A stretch of DNA of 64,000 bases, taken from the NCBI GenBank assembly GCA_030998225.1, contig JAPYXD010000680.1, forward strand, positions 9,920,001 to 9,984,000, written 5' to 3'. How positions within the stretch are numbered: the first letter of the stretch is position 1; each line of letters starts with the position of its first letter. The notes beneath the pieces are model-generated. The model worked only from the letters and a program-made list of their open reading frames with translations. It was not told where the DNA came from and made no database searches. The stretch is from Diplolepis rosae. Taxonomy: Eukaryota; Arthropoda; Insecta; Hymenoptera; Diplolepididae. Both the position numbers and the translations under genes were made by a program. Positions 1 through 12,065 of this stretch are shown piece by piece.

Positions 1-40
1 TATGAAGAATGAATTATAGACACGAGTGCATTAATATACA

Positions 41-317
41 TACACGGAGAATATTCATTTGTGAAAATTTAATCAAAAGCTGAGTAAAGCTGGGACATAG
101 TGGCTTTTGGAGAAAATTAAAATTTTTTTGTGTATTCATTCAATAACGAATTATAAAGTTCAATCAATTGTTTTAGAATTAGTTCAACAGTTGATTAACC
201 TTTATAATTCGTTATTGAAAAAATACACAAAAAACTTTAAATTTTCTCCAAAAGCCACTATGTCCCAGCTTTACTCAACTTTTGATTGAATTTTCACAAA
301 TAAATTTTCTCCGTGTA
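41..317. mobile_element. palindromic MITE, ACACGGAGAA termini
   Basis: The two halves (41-167 and about 190-317) are reverse complements of each other with few mismatches, and the ends read TACACGGAGAA and TTCTCCGTGTA. There is no transposase. The small open frame across the middle is a by-product of the palindrome and is not a gene. The termini resemble those of the family clustered at 60-64 kb, although the interior differs. Superfamily is not assigned; a TA target is suggested by the outermost bases. Confidence 0.8.
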
Positions 318-2704
318 TTAAAGAGTAAGACTTCTCAGATCTGATTTGTTTGCTTGAATAAAGACCCTAAAGGTAAGAGTGAATATTTAAGAATCGCTAT
401 AAATAAAAGTAGGATCTATGATCGACAATGGCGTTCAGGTTTTTTTTTTTCTTATCGAAATTCTCAGAGCGATAAGAGCAGTGATACTAATTGAAATGAG
501 AAATTCGTACCGCGTATCATGTGGAATGTAGTCTGATATCACGGCTACCAATCCCGAAGCGAAGACAAGACTTTATATAGACATCTGTGTGACACATACC
601 AATAAGACTGGGATATGCAATTGCATGCATGAAGGCATACGCGAATGATACAAGGGATAGACAGAATCCATACACTATGCGTGGGTAAATGTTTTATTGC
701 AGGGCTCTATCCTCGCGGTCATGCAGCTGTGTCTATTGGTCGTATGGTGTATATGTATATATGGTGTACATAAGACGATGTAAGAGCATACGACTGTAAG
801 TACGAATACGCGGTCGCCACTCCAGGGGATCGTTGGCGATACAAATGCATCAGTTTCACGGCTCGGCGGACAAGACAACGAGATTCATGCCGTCCTCATG
901 CATGAATCAACAACCTTTTCCATATTTACATAACAACGCCTGACTTACATCCCCAGTGGGAGGCCCTTGACAGATTGGAAGTATGGATAGGCATTATTCT
1001 AAGTAAATGTCGTGAAACCCGAAAGAAGAACTCAAAGAAGGGCGGAACGCGATTATGTGAAAGAGATGGATGTGAAAAACGAGTACTTGCGAGTCTTCAA
1101 TACCTTTTTTGAGTCTAGATGTTTAAAATTTGGTACACAGAGAGAAAAATACATTAACAAATATGTATACATGAATAAATAAATTTATTATAAAAAATTA
1201 ATTTCATCTTAAATTAAGTCAGATACAACTTTTCTTATGATTTTATCCATGCTTAACGCTCGCATCTATCCTGTTTTTCGTGGGACATTCTCTTTCTTCG
1301 AGCCAAAAAGACGCCCACGTGGAAATTTTCCAAATCTCGCTTTATCCCGCAAAACTCTTTTTTCTCTAACGTTCAAATTTTTTTATTTTGTTAACAAGTT
1401 AATTTACGACTTCAGAATGAACAACACAGCGAATACCACTCAAAAATCTAACAGTTATATCGCAAAATTCACACACCAAAGCATTGAGAGCAATTCTCAT
1501 GGTGAAATGCATTTTGTCTTACAAGTTTTACAAATTTCTATAAACAAAGCCAGAAATACTACGAAAATCGGTGGAAAAGACAAATATAATCAAAAAACTA
1601 AATGCGGTGAAATTATAGATATTAATTAAATATAATTCATACAAATATTTTTGTATACATATATGATACAAAATTCACTTTCATTAAAAAACTTAATTGT
1701 AAAATCATCCTGTTTTTATCTTTTTTTCTAAAACGGTATCCCACGAAATGCCCAATTTTTAAACCTTTATCCTGTTTTTGACCCGTAAAAATATGCGAGC
1801 CTTATTCATACACCATTCATTACACCAGTATAGTAACCAGTGATATTCAAATAAGAATAATTTTATTGGTATCCAATCATACCTTCATTCCCCATAGCCT
1901 CACACTTATTCTAATAACGTATTTTTTCTTTTGTTCCAGGTAAGTTCAATGTCTAACCTGCAAAAATCTCTTTCACCGCTTTAAAATACGTAAGTTGCAT
2001 AAATATTTTCCAATATCTCGAAATTTCGAGTATAGAAACAGCCGAGATGCAAATAAATAACTACCAACAAGCCATGTTTCTTTGATAGTTGAAGTTTCGA
2101 CGTGTACAGACAAAACACAACTTGGTTCAAGTTCAAAGACACGTACGGGGAGGGTTTAGAGTGTGAGAGGTCGAGGGTGGAACGGGACCATCGTGGGTAT
2201 AAATCAACATTACTCTGCATTAGACTAGAGTTCCTATAGTTCGTACCTAGTACTAGACACTGGAGTTTACTACCCAGGTAAATTCAGGTTCGTGTATAAA
2301 TATATACACGTGTATAGGTATATGCATGTATAGATTGTACACTTACACATATCTTGTACTCGTGACCAACACTGAATGCCGCAATACCAGCAAGGGTCCA
2401 ATGTGTGTGTCAGTTGTGTATAGAGGCCAGTCAGCTCTCCAACTTCCAAGTTACTTACCTACTTGCCACTTAGATCCCCCGACTCGTGCCTACTAGAGTC
2501 TCAGACTGTAATTCACGCTGTCATGCTTATACCCGAACATGGATTTAGGCTCGGTTACCTTCCACCCTACTACCCATTCACACTATGTTTCCTACTGCCT
2601 ATTATAATAAGTTGATGGGTTATTCCATTCGGCAGAATTAGATCTTTATTGTGTAAGTTGTGAGGTTTCACGGATGTGACTATTATGCAATTTGAAAGTT
2701 ACAG
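318..2704. other. no recognised gene, unique-looking DNA
   Basis: Nothing in this stretch can be assigned. Composition varies, with slightly GC-richer parts at 560-1080 and 2100-2600. A 130-codon open frame at 1237-1629 has no recognisable motif and lies in AT-rich sequence, so it is not called. A TATAAA box sits at about 2198 but no transcript could be linked to it. Confidence 0.5.
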
Positions 2705-3142
2705 ACGCAGAAAAAGATACGTTCAATTTACAGAAAGTTCGGTACTTATTTTAACCACTTGACTTTTCAATAAATGTCACGAGAAGTTCAATTAATTCGA
2801 TGAGTTTTCTGTAGGTTTCACATTCCTTCCAGTAAAATTTACGAATCTCGGATTTTTTCACGTTTTGTATATTTTACTAGAAGTTAAGTAAAACTTACAG
2901 AAAACTTACATAAACACAGTTTGTCCCAAAAATAACCCAACTTTATATTTAAATCATACAACATACAGCGCCATCTATTAAAAATTTGCAGCAATAAAAA
3001 GATACATTCATCCTCTTTCAAACGCACCTAAATTCATGTAAATCGGATGACAGATGTGAAAGTTACAGTCATTTCAATAAAAGAAAAAGTGTGCTAATGT
3101 TACAAAACAAAAATGGAACAAAGAGCAAATATCAAATTTTAT

Positions 3143-3629
3143 GTCCCTCAGCCGCGGAAACTCGTTTTTCCGTTACAGCTGAGAGTAAAGCAATGTTGTA
3201 TATTCCGTTACAGAGGAATACAATGTAGAAATTGAACTGCGCATGCGCATTATAGTCTTACAGCGGAACGCCGGGACTAGTCGCCAATTTGCGCCCGCTT
3301 CGTACAACTAGCGCAGCTAACAACTACAATAAGTACTAGATTAGATTCCAATGTACGCATAAAAACTCGTATCCGCACCACAGTCACATAAAATAGAATA
3401 TGTGCCAATGTACACAATTCGGGACATTGTGAGACTCGCGACAATGCTCGCAGGACTGATCGCGCCTCAGATTTGTCTCGGCTTTGTCTCAAGTTCGTCT
3501 CGGCTTTGCCTCAGCTACGCCTCGACTATGCCTCACCTACGCCTCGACTACGCCTTGGCTTCGATCTCCTGCGAACATTGTCGCTCGTCACGCAATCACC
3601 CTCATTGTGTGCCTAGGCACATAATATAC
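3143..3629. mobile_element. insertion inside mariner transposase
   Basis: The boundaries come from the reading frame: codons for the conserved mariner N-terminus stop at about 3142 and resume at 3633, with TAT at both junctions, which may be a 3-bp target duplication. The insert is GC-richer than its surroundings, has no transposase, and contains an 11-bp minisatellite flanked by inverted arms (3393-3455 and 3566-3627). Type unknown. Confidence 0.6.
3476..3563. repeat. 11-bp minisatellite, 8 units
   Basis: Eight consecutive imperfect 11-base units are visible, such as TCTCGGCTTTG, CCTCGACTATG and CCTCACCTACG. The array lies between inverted arms, so the whole block could fold as a stem with the minisatellite in the loop. 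Open frames crossing it reflect the repeat. Confidence 0.85.
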
Positions 3630-4825
3630 TATTGTGTTAAACTTGAAAAAAAATTCGCTGAGACGTACGAATTGATGAAAAAAGTTTATGGTGATGATTG
3701 TATGAGTCGTACTCAAGTTTATACGTGGTTTACACAATTTAAAAATGGTCGTGAGGATTTAAATGGCGACCTAAGGCCAGGTCGTCCAGAAGTTAGTAAT
3801 CGTGCTGAATTGGTGGAAAAAGTCCGTGAAATCATTGGTATCGATGCAAATTTTACTGCGAGAATTAAAGAAATGAGGAATTAAATACGAGTAAAAACAC
3901 TATTTGGAGAATTTTAACTGAAGATTTGGGTAAAAGAAAGGTCTGTGCACGTTTTGTTACACATCAGTTAAATGCGCCACCTCACAAGACCAAAAAAGTG
4001 AACGAATTTTTGATGAAAAAACGGATTTCTCTCATAAACCACCCTCCGTATTCGCCTGATCTATCACCATGTGACTATTTTCTAGTTCCAAAACTGAAAA
4101 CCAAGATGAAAGGAGCATTTTATGATGATATCCCAGCTATTCAAGCAGCCGTAACCGAGGTGCTGAAGAACATTCCTATAAATTACATAAAAAAATCTAT
4201 ACATGCGCTGGTTGGTCGTTCCAAACGTTGTATTGAGTCTAATGAAACCTATTTTGAATAAATCATAACTTTCAAAGATAATATAATGTGTATCTTATTC
4301 TATATCCAAAAAGTTCGGTTATTTTTGGGACACTGTGTACGTATAAACGTATCAATATGAATAGTAAATAATTCCAATTAATGATTAAATACTAATTTAA
4401 CGCAACTTAACCTAATCGCACAACGTACACATTCATAAACGCATCGCAGTGATATAACAATTACAATGTAGCAACTTCATTACACACTGAACTGTGAAAA
4501 CTTTTACGATTTGACAAATAATCATAATGAGCACATGGAGGGATTCTCGGGTAATATCGGAAATTTTGTAATTTATATTATTCAAAAGACCAATTCTTGC
4601 ATTGATAGTTTTACTTTTTATTCATATAGGTATCACTTATTTCTATTTTCAATTTGCCATTAAAGATATTAATCTTTGCAACTCTCAATGGTAATTTATA
4701 AAGTTACAGTATTCACAATTGGTTCAGAAATAGTATTTTCTCCTATCGCTATGGTAAATAAAACTAGTTCTGTTACTATATCCTTGCTTCCTATTGACTT
4801 TTAGTAAAAATAAATATAATAATAC

Positions 4826-5083
4826 TACACGGAAAAAATTAGTTGCTTAGAATTGAAGTTACTTTTGAAGACTCTTCGACATAGAGTTTTATAAGACGCA
4901 GTCGTAGAAAATTTCTGTAACTTTTTATTAAATGATAGAAGAAGCTCATTACCATGTAGAAAAAGTTGAGCACTATTCAATAAAAAGTCACTGAAATTTT
5001 CTGCGGCTGCGTTTTATAAAACTCTATGTCCAAAAGTCTTCGAAAGTAACTTAAATTTTAAGCGATTAATTTTTTCCGTTTAG
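4826..5083. mobile_element. palindromic MITE, CACGGAAAAA termini
   Basis: The left half starts CACGGAAAAAATTAG and the right half ends TTAATTTTTTCCG; inner blocks such as CATAGAGTTTTATAA also recur inverted. About 258 bp, no coding sequence. Confidence 0.75.
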
Positions 5084-5496
5084 ATTTTACAATGAAGAGT
5101 TTCTCCTTGCAGGGTAAAACCCAGAAAAGTTCTGCAAATATCTTGAACAGATAACAAATTACTATAAAGACTTACCTTAAAAACGAGACCAAAAACTTTT
5201 AAAAATGTCAATTATTTTTAGAGTTATTGACATTTTCCAAAAAGATCAAAATTTGACATTTTTTGTAATATATTATTATAAAATTAACATTTTGTCATCA
5301 GCTTGGGAGCATTAGATGAAAATTTTTATTAACATTCATGTTATTATCGAAAAAAATGTTAACTTGTTTTTATAAAAATTAAGACACTTCGACAATGACT
5401 TGAACAACAGGTGAACTTAAACTTTTGACCGGCAGTGTAAAGTTGAAAATTAGTACCGAACTTACTGTAAGTTTTACGTATCTTTTTTCTGCGTGC

Positions 5497-8400
5497 AAAA
5501 GTGGAGGAAAATTTTATGAAATTTATGATACATTTGAAGAAGCGTATTTTAAACTTATGAAAAAGTGACTAACGCTTCAAAAATTTTCCTTATAATCACG
5601 AAATTATAATAGAATTTTCAGAAAGATGTAACTCTTTAAAGCTTTAGTTGTCCGGAATGTAAAATTTTTCTGTTGCAAGTTTCAGAATTTTCAGATACAA
5701 ACATTTGAATATTTAGTAACTTGCAACTGAAAATTGTCTCTTAAATTTACTAAAAAGCTATTGGTTTTTTTGTAATTCATCTCGGTTTCACGAAATTGTA
5801 ACTGCCAGCTATCCTTTTTAACTCACAAAATATCTTTCTGAAAAATTGGGAAATATAATAAATGACTATAAAGAACGTTTGTTAACTTATTCTTAGTGAA
5901 TATTTAAAAAAACAATTTTTTAGAGAAAATAAATTTTGAAAAGTTATTGATAGTTAAAACTATCTGTAAAATTGTTTGCACAATTTCCATAATAACAAAG
6001 TTGATAAACGTTTTTAATGTAGTTTGCTAATATAATCATTTGCGAGATTATAATTCTTCAATTTGTCTTAGAACCGTGGAATATTGTAATTTTTAAACCT
6101 CATCTTCAGAGCTGTGTGTATACAGATCATTGGTAACATGAAATAGTCACAAAGCTCACTTTTGGTATTCTGTTATTAAAATATTCTTATATTATTCAAT
6201 GTCATGCTTTTCGACTAAGCAAATTCTTTAATTGAATTGTTTTTCTACGCTTTTATATGCCGAGTTCTTTAATTTTTAAGCCTTGTGGTATCTAATTGAC
6301 AAAATATTCTGATTATTAAGTAGATATGCCAAATTCATGGAGTTTTCTTATCTGTGATTTATAATATATAATTATCTATCATCAAGCGCTCAGTCCTTGG
6401 TCTTTTTATTTTCGCCTTGTCTTCAATTATAACTGGTCTTAATGAATTTGAGATTTAAACAAAAGTCTATTGTCAATGCGTTCAGTGGGTAACAAAATTT
6501 AGAAAATTGTATCCTATGTCTGTAATATTTATTGTATATAGATCTCTTAATTAGTGTTTTTTTTTAATTTCCAAACTAGTTAAGCATACAATTAAAGAAT
6601 CAGTTACTGATCTTTTAAATTTTGTACGTCTGTCAGAAGAGGGAAACTATATATATTTATAGTAGTCATATTTATAGTATAGATCTTTTAATTAATTTTT
6701 CTTTAATTTCCATTCGGGTTAAGTATTATGATATTCAGAATATAGAAAGTCAAGTCACAAAATTCACACATTCGTATCAAACAGATTTAATTTCCGAAAT
6801 TAAGAACATAAAAATTTTAAAAGTCAACTAATGATGAAATTATCTATGATGTTTAATTTAAAAGAGAAAATTTAAATTGCTAATTTTTAAAAATCGGAAT
6901 TCGGTGAATTGATAAATCTTGGCCAGCGATAGTTGGCCGGAAGTGAGGGAAGTAGCGACTATCTACCAAGCCAAGCTTAAAAGAAAAAATTGCTTCCTAA
7001 TCTCTTTTCAATAGCAGGCCGATGACGTTTGCCTCGTCGTTTTTTATTACAGCCGTTATGTATACCATCCAATTTTAACCCTTTGAATTTACTTATTTTC
7101 TATTTTATCCCATTAAACTGTAAATTGTTTCAAATAAAACAATAGATGTCTCTAAATTTGCAAAAGACACGAAACCAATAAATATCGTAAATAAATAAAC
7201 TGCATCCAAGTATAAAGGTCAACTTTATTGCTGTGGTGCATACGATACTTTACCTGAAACAGGAAGAAAAAGTGCAAATTTTCTGCCCAAGGAGTAGAAG
7301 TATAAAAACACTTGATTCTACATCGTACGCACGCATTTGAGGCAATGTTACAATTCTGCAATCAACATTGTGATGATATATACACTGTTAGCCAAAAAAT
7401 GACTTCAGGGGAACCATCTTTTATTCAGAAAACTGCTCTAGCAATAAAAAAACATTTCTTTGATTTGAAAAGATTTCTTAATTAACTTTTTAAAAAATCA
7501 AACAAATCCTTAGTGCGTTTAAAAAAATGATGTTTGAACTTGAAACAAAATGTTTTAAATTAAAAAAATAAAAATATATTGGGTCTTAAATCGTAAACAC
7601 CTTTTGCTTTAATAGTGACTTAATCAAGGATCTCAATTAAAATGGTTACATTGTAGAAAAGTATCGCGACAGCTGTAAAGATACATGAATTAAAACAGAG
7701 TTGTGAAGAATATATTCATCATCCTGGTTTTCACTGATCAAAATCCTACTTTTTTTATACAAAAACGTTTGACAACTCAAGTGGGTAGTTGAACAACTAT
7801 GTGTTTTGAAATTGGAAATTGGAAGTCTAGATTAGAAAGATAAACAGTTAAACCGTGATTTATTTTGCATCTATACGTGTATAATATATTGCGTACTGTA
7901 ACCTTAAGCATCTCTTGGTTGTCCAATTAGCATCCAAGGCGATTCACATAATCTGTATTCGGAATATTTATATGGAATTAGTGGGCACTCATATTTCATA
8001 CTGGTATTAGTTAAGCTGAAGGATTTGGGGTTTGCCTATCTCGCCCCTCGGACTTGGTGCCACCTCATTCGCCACCTCCAATGTTATCGCATGATCCCTT
8101 CCATGCTTTCACCTCCAGCCAACCCATCAGAAGGAAAACCCTCGCTTGGGTTGAAAGCCCTGCTCCACAAGTTGGTTTTTATGTGTTTTCAGGCATGGTG
8201 AAGCCAATGATAGCGAAATCAGGTGAAAGTGCTTCCCCGTAGAATCTTATACTCGCACCCTCGGAGGCGGAATATAATCGAAGATAAAAATCTCCCATGG
8301 TTAAAATCTACAGTTCCACGATATTGGTATTGAAAGTGAAACTTGTGTCGTGGTCTGAGAACCATTTGGAAGTCAAATGAAAAGAAGATTAGATCAAAAT

Positions 8401-8532
8401 CGATTACCATTGTATCCTAAGTAAATGTAAAATCACACCAAATACAGTCTTAGAAAACCCATAAATGAAACATTACTTATAGTATAGATATATAAAAATT
8501 ACTTAAAATTGTATGTTCACCAAACTCAATAT
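5497..8532. other. AT-rich, no gene recognised
   Basis: Mostly AT-rich DNA with many stop codons in all frames. A fragment near 5675-5740 (TTTCAGAATTTTCAGATAC) resembles sequence inside the element at 63.5 kb and is probably an old copy. GC-richer islands at 6915-7050 and 8030-8260 could not be identified. Confidence 0.5.
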
Positions 8533-8765
8533 GATACCATACACTGCTAAAAAATGTGTATTGAAACTTAACAATGAATTGACATCTATATGAAAGGAAA
8601 TAATGTAATTTATTATATACATGGTTAATAGATTGAAAACATAAATTTAAAATTGCTTAACATCAAATTATGTGAGTCGTTAATTTTGGTAAATTAAACT
8701 TAATCCCTCAGCATGTTAAATCGAATGTACCAGTATATGTTCACATAAATAGTAAACATAGATAT
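8533..8765. mobile_element. degraded CACTG-ended element copy
   Basis: It starts with ACACTGCTAAAAAATG and contains a block (TTATGTGAGT then GTTAATTTT) that also occurs in the elements at 62047 and 62680. No clear right end was found. Confidence 0.4.
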
Positions 8766-8786
8766 AAAATATCATACACACACACA

Positions 8787-10060
8787 CTTGGCTGAAGTCG
8801 GTATCTGGTATAGAACTCTTACAAATGAGTCTAGACCGCCACTGGTGGTTTAGTCATCCCCCTTCCTTTCCGGATTTGGAGACTGGACGGCTGTAAGATT
8901 ACTTTGGTTGGATCAAAGAGGTCAGGATGATACTTGTATCAAAACTACAACTCTCGAGATCGATGTGAAACTTGGCTAAAGTTGATATTTGCTATTGAAT
9001 TCTTGCAAATGTGTCTATACCGCCACTGGTGGTTTAGTCATCCCCCTCAACATTGGTTGGCTTTAGGAGGTAAGGAAGGTACTTGCATCAAAGCTACAAC
9101 TTTCGAGATCGATCTGACACTTGGCTGAAGTCGATATTTGCTATAGAAGTCTTGAAAATGTGCGTAGACCGCCACTGGTGGTTTAGTCATCCTCCCTCTT
9201 TTCGGAGTTTGGCGAATTTGGACGGCTGTAAGATAACTTTGGTTGGATCAAGGTGGTCAGGATGGTACTTGTATCAAAGCTACAACTCTCGAGATCGATC
9301 TGACACTCGGCTGAAGTCGATATTTGCTATAAAAGTCTTGAAAATGTGCGTAGACCGCCACTGGTGGTTTTGTCATCCCCCCTCCTTTCCTTTTTTGACG
9401 ACTTTGGATGGCTGTAAGATAACTTTGGTTGGCTTTAGGAGGTCAGCAAGGTACTTGCATCAAAGCTACAACTCTCGAGATCAATCTGACACTCGGCTAA
9501 ACTCGATATTTGCTATAGAAGTCTTGAAAATGTGTCTAGACCGTCAATGGTGATTTAGTCATCTTCCCTCCTTTCTGAGTTTAGCGGATTTGGACGGCCG
9601 TAATGTTACTTTGGTTGGATCAAGGAGGTCAGGGAGGTACTTGTATCAAAGCTCCAATTCTCGAGATCGATGTGACGCTTGGCTGAAGTCGATATCTGTT
9701 ATAGAACTGTTAAAAATGATTTTAGACCGTCACTGGTGATTTAGTCATCCCCCTCCTTTCCTTTTTTGCCGACTTTGGACGATCTGTAAGTTAACTTTGG
9801 TTGGCTTCAGGAGGTCAGGAAGGTACTTGCATCAAAGCTACAACTCTCGAGATCAATCTGACATTTGGCAAAAGACGGCATCTGTTATAGAACTGTTAAA
9901 AATGAGTTTAGAACGCCACTGGTGGTTTTGTCATCCCCCCTCCTTTCCTTTTTTGGCGACTTTAGACGGTTTGTAACATAACTTTGGTTGGATTAAGGAG
10001 GTCAGGGAGGTACTTGCATTAAAGCTACAATTCTCGAAATCGTTGTGACGCTTGGCTGAA
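8787..10060. repeat. 186-bp tandem satellite, about 7 units
   Basis: The anchor CTTGGCTGAAGTC and its variants start units at 8787, 8971, 9120, 9306, 9492, 9678, 9864 and 10051. Spacings are 184, 149, 186, 186, 186, 186 and 187 bases. The second unit is short because about 37 bases are deleted after TCATCCCCCT. Every unit carries CCGCCACTGGTGGTTT or a close variant, which contains the 10-base palindrome CCACTGGTGG, and a CTCGAGATCGAT-like block. Open frames running through it result from a unit length divisible by three and are not genes. A CA run precedes the array at about 8776. Confidence 0.95.
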
Positions 10061-10431
10061 GTTCGCACTTCGCCCACCGAAAATCGTGCGCCAAAGATAT
10101 TATGCAGGAATCAATATTAATTTAATAATTTTAATTCAAGTTTGCCTTAATGGAATTTTTTCATATATGAAATTGATTTTTAGTAACTAGTGAACTGTGA
10201 AAACTGGAGGTTTCATTGTTACCCCTTTGAAGCTTCAAATGAAGTGCATTGTGAAAGAGCACGTTTTGAAATCTTAAAATTCTTTCTTATTTAGACATGA
10301 TTTTAAGGATTTGGATTAGGAAATTGAGCTTTAACAAAAAAGAACCACAATTGTTTTCTATGTAACTGGATTGTCTACATGGCCTTGATATAGATTTTTA
10401 ACTGTGTGTGTAAATCATTAAAAGAATTAAT

Positions 10432-10962
10432 TCAATTAATAGATTTACAATAGTGAATAGATAAAAACATTTCTTGATTTTTTTCAAATTCTCTTTTTCC
10501 ATTGGTGAAATAAGACTTAATCTGTTCCTTGAGAGTGATGGTAGCGTAATGGTCTTGAGGATTGGAATCGAATGATTGTCTTTCGCAACGGTCTCTTTTA
10601 AATCGAGTCTTAGGCGCGGATAGATCTCTTGCCGAGGTCGCGAACAGGGATGATGGATTCCCGTCAATTATGGAAGCAACATCGTATTGTTTTACCGTCT
10701 GACGGGCAACATTGATTGATCGCTCTCGGGTTTGTGTAACTACTTGCCTTCTTGCGGCTCGCACGAACACATGCGAGTTGTGCGACGTTGCATGTGCAAT
10801 GGAGGGCCACATATTCAACCTTTTGGTATGTAGAAAATGACCAATGCGACGGTAGATGGTCCATCTTAAGACCAAGTTCCAAATTTCTTGCTTTGGAAGT
10901 CCAGAAACGACACAAGCGCCGCTCCCAACTCCATTATTACACATGGTGTGCGAAAGGAACAA
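10432..10962 (-). CDS. unrecognised open frame, 176 codons
   Basis: An ATG at 10962 on the minus strand opens 176 codons ending at 10432. Its first two-thirds (10620-10962) lie in DNA of roughly balanced base composition, unlike the AT-rich flanks, which makes a chance frame more likely. The product is basic and Arg/Ser/Thr-rich in the middle, with no signal peptide, membrane segment or family motif that I recognise. Overlapping frames of similar length exist on both strands here, which argues against coding. It could be an exon, an orphan gene or noise. Confidence 0.2.
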   Translation of the reverse strand: MFLSHTMCNNGVGSGACVVSGLPKQEIWNLVLRWTIYRRIGHFLHTKRLNMWPSIAHATSHNSHVFVRAARRQVVTQTRERSINVARQTVKQYDVASIIDGNPSSLFATSARDLSAPKTRFKRDRCERQSFDSNPQDHYATITLKEQIKSYFTNGKREFEKNQEMFLSIHYCKSIN

Positions 10963-11837
10963 TCTGCAAAACGGTCCCTCCGTAACAATTCAGGGAATCT
11001 GATATTAACCCATTTAAGTCGGCGGCTTGGTACTTGAAAAAAAATTTAAAATATTTTACACATTCAGGAAGAACAATATCATCTATTGCACTCTGAAACA
11101 ATTTTTTGTCATGACAACAGAATATGTTTAGTTATTTTTCAGGAGAACAGAAGTTTTTTGTTCAATTTACTGAAATATAAATTCTCTCATTTCAATGGAA
11201 GTTTTTTTTTTAATCTTTAAGATTGAGCAGAATTGTCGTGATGGTTATTTATTCCTCAAAGTGAAAGTAACTTCAAGAAAATTAAATTCACAATGTTATT
11301 AAATTTACTGTAGTCATAGCATTCAATCCTGAAGCATAAGCTTAAATTTCCGCAAAAACACATTATACCCAGCGCGTAGCGTACGATAAGAATGTCATCG
11401 CGTTTCCGAAGAAGGCCTTGCAAATTTTCCTAATTATTTTCATACTGATATTTCTCTTAGATAAGTACACTAAATTATATGTATGTGGCATTCTAAAGTT
11501 AACAGTACGAAAGAAGTATAAAATTATTAGGTTTAAGATTGTTATTTTACCATGAATCTTAATTAACATTTTCTTTCGTTGGGGCACTGGCCGACATTTA
11601 TTATCTGAACTATTTCCGTCTTTACGGTGGTACCCATTCTTTAGTTGATGCGTTTACAGACAAACGTCTGGTATCCGACCAATCCGAAACGCCTGTCAGG
11701 GTGCCAGGCGTCGATAAATAACCAACTGTACTTGGTGCAAGTATAAATTCGAGATTCCCAGAATGGTGGCAGAAGACACGGAACATGCTGTCAGGTGCCG
11801 TTATAGCAACTACATGTATTATCAGAAGGATGCCTTC

Positions 11838-12065
11838 AAGGCAATGGATCAACTGGACCACGTGACATCGGTAATTGCAATTACAGTATGTAAGGTTATT
11901 CAAAAATTAATAACTTGAATGGATTTTAGATATCAGACAGGTGAACAATAGAGTCAAGAAATTCTGTCTGTTACCAAAAATCCATTTTAGTTATTGATTT
12001 TTTAATAGCCTCACTTACTGTAACTGCAATTACCGACGTCACGTGGTCTTTTGATCTATAGCCAA
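11838..12065. mobile_element. MITE with CACGTG in its inverted repeats (copy 1)
   Basis: Inverted arms of about 75 bases contain GGACCACGTGAC and GGTAATTGCAATTACAG on the left and their complements on the right. Copies occur at 22935, 41565 and 56973. The outer edge reads AAGGC-ATGGATCAAC or close variants, usually beside TTAA. Non-coding. Confidence 0.85.

Larger units (their letters stand above)
3113..4261 (+). pseudogene. mariner transposase pseudogene
   Basis: Mariner transposase binds the inverted repeats through an N-terminal helix-turn-helix region and cuts with a DD34D catalytic triad. Here the start (MEQRANIKF at 3113-3139) is separated from the rest of the DNA-binding domain (about 3633-3880, with TYELMKKVYG and QVYTWFTQFK) by a foreign insert. 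A one-base shift follows near 3880, where the frame ending KEMRN continues in another frame as TIWRILTEDLG. Right after THQLN at about 3972 the sequence jumps to APPH, so the catalytic core with the first two aspartates is missing. The C-terminal block HPPYSPDLSPCDYF, with the third aspartate, and the end of the protein (stop at 4259) remain. The family call is secure; the protein is dead. Confidence 0.9.
2912..4340 (+). mobile_element. mariner-type transposon, defective
   Basis: Terminal inverted repeats begin CACAGT and share the block GTCCCAAAAATAACC at both ends (2915 onward and up to 4337). The left copy has two extra bases inside the repeat. A TA dinucleotide lies just outside the right end. 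Between the ends are recognisable pieces of one mariner transposase gene, so this is a single Tc1/mariner-superfamily element. It is non-functional: the gene is interrupted by an insertion, frameshifted and internally deleted. Confidence 0.85.
2705..5494. mobile_element. possible 2.8-kb transposon marked by 50-bp inverted ends
   Basis: About 50 bases at 2705-2757 recur inverted at 5441-5494; both contain CGCAGAAAAA, GATACG and AAGTTCGGTACT. The interior holds the mariner relic (2912-4340) and a MITE (4826-5083) as later insertions. Removing those leaves about 1.1 kb with no coding potential. The pairing could mark one non-autonomous element or two separate copies of a short repeat in opposite orientation. 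Confidence 0.4.

Noticed and set aside
107..289. 60-codon open frame
   Set aside because: It spans the loop of a palindromic MITE and has no protein-like features.
3402..3632. N-terminal part of a 160-codon frame read as extra transposase sequence
   Set aside because: That part is the minisatellite-bearing insert; true mariner codons resume at 3633.
9083..9553. 156-codon frame as a repeat protein
   Set aside because: The 186-bp satellite unit is a multiple of three, so a frame can run through several units by chance; the same motif is simply repeated DNA.
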